Below, one piece after another: positions 1 to 6,726 of a stretch of DNA of 10,646 nt. The stretch lies in NCBI GenBank assembly GCA_027858865.1, contig JAQIBW010000006.1:1-10646 (forward strand). Direction: 5' to 3'. The translations under genes and the position numbers were made by a program. Source of the stretch: Sulfurimonas sp. (lineage in GTDB: Bacteria > Campylobacterota > Campylobacteria > Campylobacterales > Sulfurimonadaceae). The notes below the pieces were generated by a model, which ran no database searches, was not told the origin of the DNA, and was given only the letters and a program-made list of their open reading frames with translations. Position 1 is the first letter of the stretch, and each line of letters opens with the position of its first letter.

Positions 1-1213
1 ATTTAAGTGGTTAGGTTTAAAGCATGATGGCGAGATAACTTACCAATCTGCGAGAGATGAAATATATGCTAAATATATCAAACAACTTCTAGATGAAGGT
101 AAAGCCTACAAGTGTTACATGTCAAAAGAGGAACTCACGAAGCTTCGTGAGACTCAAATGGCAAACAAAGAACGTACTAAGTACAATGGTAAATACCGTG
201 ATTTTGATGGAACTCCTCCAGAAGGTGTTGAACCTGTTATTCGTATCAAAGCACCCTTAACTGGAGAAATTTTAGTTAAAGATGGAGTAAAAGGAGATGT
301 TAGTTTTCAAGCTGAGGATATCTTAGATGATTTTGTTATTGCTAGAGCTGACGGTGCACCTACTTACAACTTTGTAGTAGCTATAGATGACCACTTAATG
401 GGAATCAATGAAGTTATCCGTGGAGATGACCACCTCTCAAACACTCCAAAACAGATAGTTGTTTATGAAGCTCTTGGATTTGATATTCCAATATTTTATC
501 ATGTACCTATGATTCACAATTCTGATGGTAAAAAACTATCTAAACGTGATGGTGCTACTGATGTTATGGCATATAAAGAGATGGGTTATACTCCCGAGGC
601 TCTACTAAACTTTTTAGTTCGTCTTGGCTGGAGTCATGGAGATCAGGAAATATTTTCAATGGATGAGATGATTGAACTTTTCAATCCTAAAGATATAAAC
701 AAATCAGCATCTATCTACAACACTGAAAAGCTTGACTGGTTAAATTCTCACTATATCAAAAATACATCAAACACTGAGCTAGCTGAACTCCTTACTGAGT
801 ATGATTTGGTTTTAACTTCACATGACAAAAAAGAGATTCTTCTAGATGCTATAAAAGATCGTGCGAAGACTCTAAAAGAGATGGCTGAACTTGCAAAAGA
901 GATACTGGCAACACCAATTTCTTATGATGAAAAAGCTGTTAAAAAAGCCTTTAAAGCTGATTCTAATGCTATTATAAATGCCTTTGGCGTAAAAGTTGGT
1001 GCTTCACAGGAGCTTCATCTTCCAAGTGATTACCACCACCTTATGGAAGAAGTAGTAAAAGAAATGGAGATAGGTTTTGGAAAAATCGGTCAACCACTCC
1101 GTGTAGCACTTCTTGGAAAAATGAGTGGTCCTGGACTAGATGTTGTTATGGCGGTAATAGGCAGAGAAGAGACAATGCTTAGAATTGCAAACGCTATCAC
1201 TGCAAACTCATAA
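1..1213 (+). CDS. gltX: Glutamyl-tRNA synthetase, 5' truncated by window edge
   Basis: This class I aminoacyl-tRNA synthetase charges tRNA-Glu (and in many Campylobacterota a paralogue charges tRNA-Gln) in the cytoplasm. The frame is open from base 2, well before the first ATG at 119, so the gene enters from outside the window; 403 residues are visible. Upstream of 119 the frame already reads typical GltX sequence (WLGLKHDGEITYQSARDEIY). The missing N-terminus would hold the HIGH motif. Visible hallmarks are RGDDHLSNTPKQ (about 419-454) in the catalytic fold, the KMSKS-type loop KLSKRDGA at about 533-556, and the C-terminal anticodon-binding region ending in GPGLDVVMAVIGREETMLR. Campylobacterota often carry two paralogues (GltX1 and a non-discriminating or Gln-specific GltX2). 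I cannot tell from this part which one it is. The gene ends in TAA at 1211-1213. Confidence 0.96.
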   Translation, partial: FKWLGLKHDGEITYQSARDEIYAKYIKQLLDEGKAYKCYMSKEELTKLRETQMANKERTKYNGKYRDFDGTPPEGVEPVIRIKAPLTGEILVKDGVKGDVSFQAEDILDDFVIARADGAPTYNFVVAIDDHLMGINEVIRGDDHLSNTPKQIVVYEALGFDIPIFYHVPMIHNSDGKKLSKRDGATDVMAYKEMGYTPEALLNFLVRLGWSHGDQEIFSMDEMIELFNPKDINKSASIYNTEKLDWLNSHYIKNTSNTELAELLTEYDLVLTSHDKKEILLDAIKDRAKTLKEMAELAKEILATPISYDEKAVKKAFKADSNAIINAFGVKVGASQELHLPSDYHHLMEEVVKEMEIGFGKIGQPLRVALLGKMSGPGLDVVMAVIGREETMLRIANAITANS

Positions 1214-1231
1214 AACTTAAACACACATTTG

Positions 1232-1260
1232 CATATGGAAATAATCTCTATTTCCACATG
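1232..1260. other. Hairpin between gltX and the permease gene
   Basis: Arms CATATGGAAATA (1232-1243) and TATTTCCACATG (1249-1260) pair at 11 of 12 positions around a 5-nt loop. There is no T-run after it, so it is not a classical intrinsic terminator. It may be a weak terminator, an mRNA-stabilising hairpin or an operator for the downstream metal permease. Confidence 0.5.
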
Positions 1261-1292
1261 CCACACAAGCTACAAAAAAGTAAAATAACCTC

Positions 1293-2324
1293 ATGGAACT
1301 ACTAACAGAATTTTTCACAGCCTTGTATGATCTTAGTAATGCAATGGCTCTTTACATAATTTTTGGTCTTGCTTTTGCAGGAGTTATGCGCGAGCTTGTA
1401 CCTGAGACACTTGTAACTAAACACTTAGGTAAAGAGAGCATCAGCTCAGTTATCAAGTCTACCCTTTTTGGAATCCCTCTTCCTGTATGTTCATGCGGTG
1501 TTATTCCATTAGCAACGAGTATCAAAAAAAGTGGTGCTTCAAAGGGGGCAACTCTCTCATTTCTTATCTCTACTCCCATTACCGGTGTAGATTCCATCCT
1601 TGCAACTTATGGAATGTTTGGCTGGATTTTTACACTTTACAGAGTTATAACTTCTATGGTTATAGCTATGGTTGCAGGTATCCTTACGAATATTTATGAT
1701 AAAGAAGTGATTGAAGAAGAAGTAGAAGTAAAGAGCGATAGTTGCTGTTGTTCTAGCTCATGCGAGAGTGAAGTTAAGCAAAAGTTCTCATTTAAAAGAG
1801 CAATGAAGTATGCCTTTGTAACACTTTTTGGTGATATCTCAAAAGCTCTTTTTTGGGGTCTAATAATCGGTGCGCTTATTACCATCGCCATTCCTCAAAA
1901 CCTAAGTGAGATTCTAACAGAGTACTCATGGCTTTCATACATAATAGCTATCGCGATTGCAGTGCCTATGTATGTTTGTGCTACTGCATCTCTGCCTATC
2001 GCTGCTGGACTTATGCTAAGTGGTGTTAGTGCAGGAGCTGCTTTTGTGTTTTTAAGCGCAGGACCTGCTACAAACACAGTTACTATAGGTGTAGTAAAAA
2101 AGATGCTAGGAACTAAATCTCTTTACATCTATCTTGGAACTATCATAGTGGGAAGTGTTCTTTTTGGCTTAGGACTTGATTTTGTATTTGATATCAACTC
2201 TATAGATGCTAAGTCACTCATTCACATGGAAGAAGAAGCCGGTATTTTAGAGATACTAAGCAGTGTCGTTTTATGGAGCTTAATGCTATTTTTTATAATC
2301 AAACCATACTTTAAAAGAGTATAG
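1293..2324 (+). CDS. SO_0444-type Cu/Zn efflux permease (ArsP_1/DUF318 family)
   Basis: The 343-residue polytopic inner-membrane protein resembles the DUF318/ArsP-like permeases that NCBI names the SO_0444 family of Cu/Zn efflux transporters. It shows the two inverted halves of that family. The first carries PLPVCSCGVIP (Cys66 and Cys68) followed by KSGASKGATLSFLISTP. The second carries VPMYVCATASLPIAAGL (Cys229) and the GPATNT turn (about 257-262). Between them lies an acidic cytoplasmic linker (about 137-165) with the cluster CCCSSSC (151-157), a plausible soft-metal site. I count about eight hydrophobic segments. The start is the first ATG of the open frame and fits the usual N-terminus, but no good Shine-Dalgarno is visible. 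It lies 79 bp after gltX. Its stop overlaps the convergent histidine kinase gene by 14 bp. The substrate is inferred from the family only. Confidence 0.85.
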   Translation: MELLTEFFTALYDLSNAMALYIIFGLAFAGVMRELVPETLVTKHLGKESISSVIKSTLFGIPLPVCSCGVIPLATSIKKSGASKGATLSFLISTPITGVDSILATYGMFGWIFTLYRVITSMVIAMVAGILTNIYDKEVIEEEVEVKSDSCCCSSSCESEVKQKFSFKRAMKYAFVTLFGDISKALFWGLIIGALITIAIPQNLSEILTEYSWLSYIIAIAIAVPMYVCATASLPIAAGLMLSGVSAGAAFVFLSAGPATNTVTIGVVKKMLGTKSLYIYLGTIIVGSVLFGLGLDFVFDINSIDAKSLIHMEEEAGILEILSSVVLWSLMLFFIIKPYFKRV

Positions 2325-3525
2325 TAAAACAATTAAACCCATTATCATAATGATAGGAGAGTTTAAACTCATGCTTATCTAAAATCCTTTTCACTAAACT
2401 AAGACCAAGACCATATCCAACTTGGTTTCTTGAATTATCACCCTGAGTAAAAGCCTCACAGTAAAACTCTAATGGTTTATCTAGTTTTTCACCTCTATTT
2501 TTTACTGATACTTGCCCATCCTCTGCAACTATATAAACAGGTTTTTCTTTGCCGTATTTTAGAGCATTGTCTATTAGGTTTTTTAGAGCTATTGAGAGAT
2601 AATTCAGGTCTGCCTTTATCTCAAAGTCTGATTTTATTTTTACATCTATAAGAGTTTCATCCTCTATAAAGAGTTTTGAAAGTGACTCAGCTATAAGAGT
2701 CTCACATGCGAACTTTTGTAGCAAAAGTGTATACTGATTTGAATTTAACTTTTCTAAGTCTAAAAGCTCACTTGTCATTTCGTCAATCTGAGTGAGTGCT
2801 CTTTTTAGTATGCTTTTGTATTTTGAGTCTTCTAGCATCTCAGATGCTATTTTAGATTTAGCTATAGGTGTTTTAAGTTCATGTCCTATGTCACGAAGCA
2901 GTCTCTCTCTCGAAGTAATCAACTCTTCTATATTCGCCGCCATTGAATCAAAAGTGTTAGCAACTTTTCCTATCTCATCTTTAGAATTACTCTTTATTCT
3001 TAAAGAGTAGTCTCCTTCTCCAAATTTCTTTATGCTTTTGGATATACCTCTTAATGGATAAATCATTTTTAAAATAATTAAAAATAGGATTATCAAAATA
3101 GTTATATCAGCTAAAATCATGTAGTTTAAAAACTCTTTTTTAGCAAAGTTTTCATCTTGAGATACATCTACAACTAAGATTTCATCATCAAGATACTTCA
3201 TGTAAAGCATATACCTGTCATCTTCATGTCTTAAAATATTTATAGAAGAGAGTGCAGTTTCATAATTGTAAATTACTGTAGATGCTTTTAGATAGTGTTG
3301 TTTATCTTCTAGTGTCTCAAATTTTAATACACTTAGTTTTTTATTTAAAGCAACTTTATCATTGTCTGATAGATAGGTAAAAAGTTCATCAGATACTTGT
3401 ATGTACTTCTCTTTCAACAAAGATTCTATTGTATTTTGGGTTAGCTTATTTGTCTCATTTGATACAAAAATCATTAAAGAGAAACTAATTAAAAAGAGTA
3501 TTAAAACTTTAGAAAAAATCGACAT
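2311..3525 (-). CDS. Sensor histidine kinase (HAMP-HisKA-HATPase), ArsS/CpxA-like
   Basis: This 404-residue membrane kinase is the sensor of the two-component pair with the regulator encoded just upstream (3-bp gap). A first transmembrane helix (about 5-21) precedes a periplasmic sensor region of about 110 residues, and a second helix lies at about 135-153. A HAMP linker follows (about 155-205, with the DEIGKVANTFDSMA signature). The H-box is RDIGHELKTPIAKSK, with phospho-acceptor His215. The N-box is LKNLIDNALKYG (Asn316, Asn320) and the G2 box GYGLGLSLVKRI (370-381). The G1 box is unusual: the common DxGxG is replaced by NRGEK (343-347), so the adenine-contacting Asp is Asn. The arrangement resembles the ArsS-type kinases of Campylobacterota. 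The signal is unknown. The neighbouring Spy/CpxP-like protein and cytochromes suggest envelope or redox stress. The gene is last in the cytochrome operon. Confidence 0.9.
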   Translation of the reverse strand: MSIFSKVLILFLISFSLMIFVSNETNKLTQNTIESLLKEKYIQVSDELFTYLSDNDKVALNKKLSVLKFETLEDKQHYLKASTVIYNYETALSSINILRHEDDRYMLYMKYLDDEILVVDVSQDENFAKKEFLNYMILADITILIILFLIILKMIYPLRGISKSIKKFGEGDYSLRIKSNSKDEIGKVANTFDSMAANIEELITSRERLLRDIGHELKTPIAKSKIASEMLEDSKYKSILKRALTQIDEMTSELLDLEKLNSNQYTLLLQKFACETLIAESLSKLFIEDETLIDVKIKSDFEIKADLNYLSIALKNLIDNALKYGKEKPVYIVAEDGQVSVKNRGEKLDKPLEFYCEAFTQGDNSRNQVGYGLGLSLVKRILDKHEFKLSYHYDNGFNCFTILF

Positions 3526-3528
3526 TTA

Positions 3529-4197
3529 TCAACCTATAAACCTATATCCAACACCCCATACAGACTTTATATATTTCGGCTCTTTTGAGTCATCGCCTAT
3601 TTTTTGTCTGATGTTGCTTATGTGCATATCTATGGTTCTGTCTTTAGAGTTATATTCTACTCCTACTACACTGTTTGAGATAGACTCACGAGACAAAACT
3701 TTATCTTTGTTTTGTAAGAAAAGATGCAAGATATCGTACTCAATTCTTGTTAAATCCACAAGATATCCATCTACTTTCATCTCATGCTTGTTTTCGTCTA
3801 TCTCAAAATCCCCGATAGTCTTAGCACTGTTAATTGACCTTCTTAAAATCGCATTTATTCGTATAACCAACTCTCTAGGCTCATAAGGTTTTGCCAAGTA
3901 ATCATCAGCACCCAAGTCAAAGCCTAAGATTTTATCGCTTAATTCGCCCCTTGCAGATGAGATAATAATAGGCAGTGATGATAGCTCTCTTATCTTTTTA
4001 CATACATCAAAGCCATCCATTTGTGGTAGCATCAAATCAAGCACTACAAGGGCATATAAGTCACTGTTTTTCCCAAGATGCTCCAATGCTTCTTTTGGTT
4101 TTTCAAATGCAACTACCTTAAAGTCATAGTTAGCTAAATAATCACTTATGAGCATCTGCATCTCTAAATCATCTTCTATGAGTAAAATTTTTGTCAT
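3529..4197 (-). CDS. OmpR/PhoB-family response regulator
   Basis: This 222-residue DNA-binding regulator has an N-terminal receiver domain (1-about 115) with the acidic pair Asp9/Asp10, phospho-acceptor Asp54 in VVLDLMLPQMDG, the switch Ser80/81 in PIIISSARGE and Lys103 in DDYLAKPYEPREL. A C-terminal winged-helix domain (about 128-222) carries DLTRIEYDILHLF, LSRESI, the recognition-helix region DRTIDMHISNIRQKIGDD, and the terminal hairpin YIKSVWGVGYRFIG. The ATG overlaps the stop of the Spy-like gene by one base (TAATG), and SD-like GGAAGTGAG sits at that gene's end, so translation is probably coupled. Such regulators usually bind tandem half-sites about 11 bp apart. A matching direct repeat lies upstream of the operon at 6687-6706, which makes autoregulation likely but unproven. 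Confidence 0.95.
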   Translation of the reverse strand: MTKILLIEDDLEMQMLISDYLANYDFKVVAFEKPKEALEHLGKNSDLYALVVLDLMLPQMDGFDVCKKIRELSSLPIIISSARGELSDKILGFDLGADDYLAKPYEPRELVIRINAILRRSINSAKTIGDFEIDENKHEMKVDGYLVDLTRIEYDILHLFLQNKDKVLSRESISNSVVGVEYNSKDRTIDMHISNIRQKIGDDSKEPKYIKSVWGVGYRFIG

Positions 4198-4556
4198 TAT
4201 CTCACTTCCCAGTCATCAAAATAGTGTATAAATTCACGTCTTTGTTTTTTGCTTAAAATAGAATGCATCCCTACAAGCAGTCTATTTTCTATCTCATAAG
4301 ACTTAGCATCTAGTGCTCTGTTTAATCTGTCTAATTCTTTAGTATCAAGTCTATCTTTTAAAAATATATCTTCTTTATATTCTCTAAACTCTTTTAGATC
4401 ATGCCTAAACTCTTTTAAAATCTTTTTTATTTTTTTGCTTTGTTCTTTTGATAGGTTGAGATGTGAAAGTTCTTTGTTTATATGTCGTTTTTTGTGATGA
4501 TCATCATCCCCGCTTAGAGTAGTTAGAATCAGTAATAATATCAATAAATATTTCAT
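4197..4556 (-). CDS. Spy/CpxP-like periplasmic LTxxQ protein
   Basis: The small protein (119 residues) starts with a hydrophobic signal peptide (about 1-15), followed by a His/Asp-rich stretch (GDDDHHKKRH) that could bind metal. The rest is highly charged and predicted helical. It contains two LTxxQ-like motifs, LSKEQ (about 36-40) and LSKKQ (about 102-106), near the two ends of a helical hairpin, the hallmark of the Spy/CpxP/CnrX-like fold. CpxP-type proteins act in the periplasm as chaperones or as inhibitors of the cognate sensor kinase. Placement directly before a regulator and kinase, with a one-base overlap, fits an accessory sensor for this pair. The start is the first Met before the signal peptide, 5 bp after the cytochrome b gene. 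Family assignment rests on motifs and context. Confidence 0.75.
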   Translation of the reverse strand: MKYLLILLLILTTLSGDDDHHKKRHINKELSHLNLSKEQSKKIKKILKEFRHDLKEFREYKEDIFLKDRLDTKELDRLNRALDAKSYEIENRLLVGMHSILSKKQRREFIHYFDDWEVR

Positions 4557-4561
4557 AGTTT

Positions 4562-5671
4562 CTATCCTTGAGGTATTTTAATATCTTTATCATTTAATAA
4601 ACCTTGCTCAATATTTTTATGACAAGCTTTACAGTTTGATATGTTTCCTATATTTTTTTGTTTAAAGAGACTTTTGTCTATCTCTTTATGTCTTTTTTTC
4701 CAGTATGGCATCTCTGTTATAGCCAGAGTAATATTAGCATCCATGCTTTTTAAAATTTTAAAGGATGCTTCCCTTGTAGAGTTCTCAGCACTATTTTTTA
4801 CTAAATACTCTTTTATAGAGTTAGTGTCTATAGCATCCAGTGAAGCATCATCTCCAAAATGATTTTGTAAATCATCCATCATAGTTATCCAAGATTTTTC
4901 AGGAAGTAAGTGTGGGGGATAAAGAGTGTGACAACTTATGCACTCATCGTAGAATAGGCTATGTTCTACTCTATAATCTACTGCTCTGTTATTATCAGAG
5001 GTTAATATGTTTGATGGAGTGCTAAGCAGATAAACTAAAAGAAAAATAGACGAACCTATCCATAAAACACCAAATAGTTTTTGCCACAAAGTAAGTTTTA
5101 AACTATCCTTTTCATCACCATTTTTATATCCATCTATCATAGACTCTACTGCTTTTGACTTATGTAAAAGCTTGTCTATTACTACACCTGCGATATGTAT
5201 AAATATTACCGCCATAAAAGCATTTGCAAACAACTCATGTATATCTTCAAACATATCCATATCTTTAAAGAGTGAGATATTTAAAAAAGATAAAACACCC
5301 ATACCTTCTTGTGTTCCATAAACAATCACTCCGCTGACAACTGAGGCCAAACCCAAAACAATCATAGCTATTATCGCCCAACTTGAAGCCGGATTGTGAC
5401 CTGTGTACTCTTTTTTAGAGCCAAATATACCAAGCATATACTCTAGCAAATCTTTGATATTAAAATTAAAATCTTTAAACCTGGAGTATCTTACATTCAT
5501 AAAACCCCAGATGAGTCTAAACACAAAAAGTAAGCCTATCATATAGCCTACAACAGCATGATAAGAAAGCAGATTTTCAAAATCCGCTATTACAAATACA
5601 ATTAAAACAGCAAGAACTAGCAGTATATGAAAGAGTCTTGTAAAAATACTCCATACATAGATCTTAGTCAT
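4562..5671 (-). CDS. Cytochrome b561 fused to a dihaem cytochrome c (DHC) domain
   Basis: This is a membrane electron-transfer protein, probably quinol-oxidising, with a periplasmic c-type tail. From Met at 5671 it has 369 residues. The N-terminal part is a Ni/Fe-hydrogenase-like cytochrome b561 with helices at about 13-29, 37-55, 98-117 and 145-165. Likely b-haem histidines lie among His15, His38, His92, His145 and His159. A fifth helix (about 199-217) anchors a periplasmic DHC domain with haem motifs CISCH (244-248) and CKACH (347-351). The DHC signature LYPPHLLPEKSW...LQNHFGDDASL and MPYWKKRHKEI lies between them. An in-frame ATG 15 bp upstream (5686) is possible. I chose 5671 because MTKIYVW is the usual N-terminus, GGGA precedes it, and it gives an 8-bp overlap with the upstream stop. 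SHP, DHC and cytochrome b form a known conserved cluster; here b and one DHC are fused. Confidence 0.88.
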   Translation of the reverse strand: MTKIYVWSIFTRLFHILLVLAVLIVFVIADFENLLSYHAVVGYMIGLLFVFRLIWGFMNVRYSRFKDFNFNIKDLLEYMLGIFGSKKEYTGHNPASSWAIIAMIVLGLASVVSGVIVYGTQEGMGVLSFLNISLFKDMDMFEDIHELFANAFMAVIFIHIAGVVIDKLLHKSKAVESMIDGYKNGDEKDSLKLTLWQKLFGVLWIGSSIFLLVYLLSTPSNILTSDNNRAVDYRVEHSLFYDECISCHTLYPPHLLPEKSWITMMDDLQNHFGDDASLDAIDTNSIKEYLVKNSAENSTREASFKILKSMDANITLAITEMPYWKKRHKEIDKSLFKQKNIGNISNCKACHKNIEQGLLNDKDIKIPQG

Positions 5672-6185
5672 CGTCCCATTTCCCATAGTTTGGAATATTT
5701 ATATCTCTTTCACTATATAAACCTTTGTCTGCTGTTGTGTGACAAGCCATACAGTTAGATATTGAACTTACTTCTTTTTGTGTTATGAGTTTTTTAGCTA
5801 TATCTCTATGTTTTTTTACAAAGTATGGTGTTTTTGTTATTGCTATTGGTGTTTTATTTTTTGCAATACTGTCATTTATTCTTTGACTTCTTTTATAATT
5901 TCTAAACTTCTCAGCTGAATTATCAACAAGGTATTTTAATATCCTTTGATTATCTTCAGGCGTTAGTGATGCATCTGTACCAAAGTGATTTTGTAAATCT
6001 CCCATCATCTTTTTCTATGATTTACTTGGAAGTAAACCTGGCTGATACGCAAAATGACAACTCGCACACTCTTTTTCATAAAACTTATCACTAACCGGAG
6101 CAACACCTCTTTCTTTTGTAAACTCAAAAAAGCCTGCCTGTAAACTTCCTACAATAAGTAGGGCTATTAATATTAACTTTTTCAT
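5664..6185 (-). pseudogene. Dihaem cytochrome c (DHC), interrupted by one amber codon
   Basis: Read from ATG at 6185, the frame encodes a periplasmic DHC protein with a Sec signal peptide (1-17, ending LQA), first haem site CASCH (40-44), LLPSKS, then TAG at 6015-6017 (codon 57). The same frame then continues unbroken: KKMMGDLQNHFGTDASL, TPYFVKKHRDI, second haem site CMACH, and TAA at 5664-5666. The fused DHC domain next door has Trp at the interrupted position (LLPEKSW), so one base, TGG to TAG, explains the break. No frame or length change is seen. The gene sits 11 bp after the SHP gene, has AAGGAT upstream of its ATG, and overlaps the next gene by 8 bp, so the operon layout is intact. It is either a very recent pseudogene, a sequencing error, or a readthrough case. 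The downstream part alone (from 6008) has no signal peptide and only one haem site, so it is unlikely to be functional. Confidence 0.9.
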
Positions 6186-6196
6186 GATTTATCCTT

Positions 6197-6616
6197 CTAT
6201 TTTTTGTTTATGATGAAAGTTACAACATCACCTTTCTCTTGTGCTGATCCTTCTCTGACATAAACATCATTGAAGTTTCTTCTTAGCCATTTTTTAACAT
6301 CTTTAACAACCGTAAATCTCTCTGCGTTTGCTGATGGTGAAAGCGGTTCTATAACCTTATTGGTATGCTCATTCCTACCACTTTTTGACAAATAGTTCGT
6401 ATGACAAGATACACAAGATATAAGCTTGCCTTTTTTACCTATACGCTCTGTTGTAAAAATCTTTTCACCCCTTGCATAACTAAACTCTTTGAAATTTAGA
6501 TTTTGTTTTTTAGCTTCTATTTTCAGTGTGTTCATAAACTCTTGCATCTGAGTGTTTAACTCTTTTGCTTGAATCAGTGAAACAGCTATTAATGAAGCAA
6601 ATATTAATTTAATCAT
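6197..6616 (-). CDS. SHP-type monohaem cytochrome c (DUF1924)
   Basis: This 139-residue periplasmic cytochrome resembles sphaeroides haem protein, whose haem iron can bind O2 or NO when reduced and which receives electrons from DHC. A signal peptide ends at about residue 17 (IQA-KEL). The single haem site is CVSCH (68-72). The family block PLSPSANAERFT (91-102), then KKWLRRNF and EKGD (127-130), follows in the usual order. Asn97 or a nearby Asn is the candidate distal haem ligand; this is inference from the known Asn ligation in the family. Many relatives carry a Cys pair in the RNC...CT part. Here these positions read RNF and GS, so the disulfide should be absent. The gene is first in the operon, with AAAGGA 7-8 bp before the ATG. 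Confidence 0.87.
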   Translation of the reverse strand: MIKLIFASLIAVSLIQAKELNTQMQEFMNTLKIEAKKQNLNFKEFSYARGEKIFTTERIGKKGKLISCVSCHTNYLSKSGRNEHTNKVIEPLSPSANAERFTVVKDVKKWLRRNFNDVYVREGSAQEKGDVVTFIINKK

Positions 6617-6647
6617 CTTTCATTCCTTTTACCTTTTTGATATCCTA

Positions 6648-6668
6648 AGTATAAAAGAAGAGTGTCAA
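6648..6668 (-). promoter_or_regulatory. Candidate promoter of the cytochrome operon
   Basis: On the minus strand TATACT (6648-6653) is a plausible -10 about 31 bp before the SHP ATG, leaving room for a leader of roughly 25 nt that contains the ribosome site. A perfect TTGACA (6663-6668) lies upstream, but only 9 bp away, too close to act as its -35. It would instead pair with a poor -10 near GGATAT. The exact start is uncertain. Confidence 0.35.
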
Positions 6669-6686
6669 GATTACTTTGACTTTATT

Positions 6687-6706
6687 TTTACAATTTCTTT
6701 ACAATT
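6687..6706. promoter_or_regulatory. Tandem TTTACAATT half-sites, candidate response-regulator box
   Basis: TTTACAATT occurs at 6687-6695 and again at 6698-6706, an 11-bp period, with a weaker TTGAC copy at 6676 in the same phase. On the minus strand this reads TTGTAAA twice, similar to CpxR-type GTAAA tandem sites. It lies in the divergent region between the cytochrome operon and the ABC gene, about 45-60 bp upstream of the operon's candidate start site and over the -35 region of the ABC promoter. Confidence 0.45.
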
Positions 6707-6711
6707 GAGTT

Positions 6712-6720
6712 TGCTATAAT
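6712..6720 (+). promoter_or_regulatory. Extended -10 promoter of the ABC transporter gene
   Basis: TGC followed by a perfect TATAAT (6715-6720) forms an extended -10 element. No good -35 lies 17 bp upstream, which is common in Campylobacterota. Only 6 bp separate it from the ATG at 6727, so transcription would begin at or within the start codon. Confidence 0.6.
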
Positions 6721-6726
6721 TGCACT

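Noticed and set aside
2340..2352. CATTATCATAATG palindrome at the convergent gene ends
   Set aside because: It lies inside the kinase coding region and has no T-run on either side, so it is too weak to call a bidirectional terminator.
3401..3886. Plus-strand open frame of 161 codons opposite the kinase and regulator
   Set aside because: It is fully antisense to two well-supported genes and its translation looks like reversed coding (Ser/Leu/Ile-rich), with no family resemblance.
5664..6008. Stand-alone 114-residue cytochrome starting at the internal ATG
   Set aside because: It lacks a signal peptide and the first haem site, both of which are present in frame just upstream of the amber codon. 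It is better read as the distal part of a broken gene.
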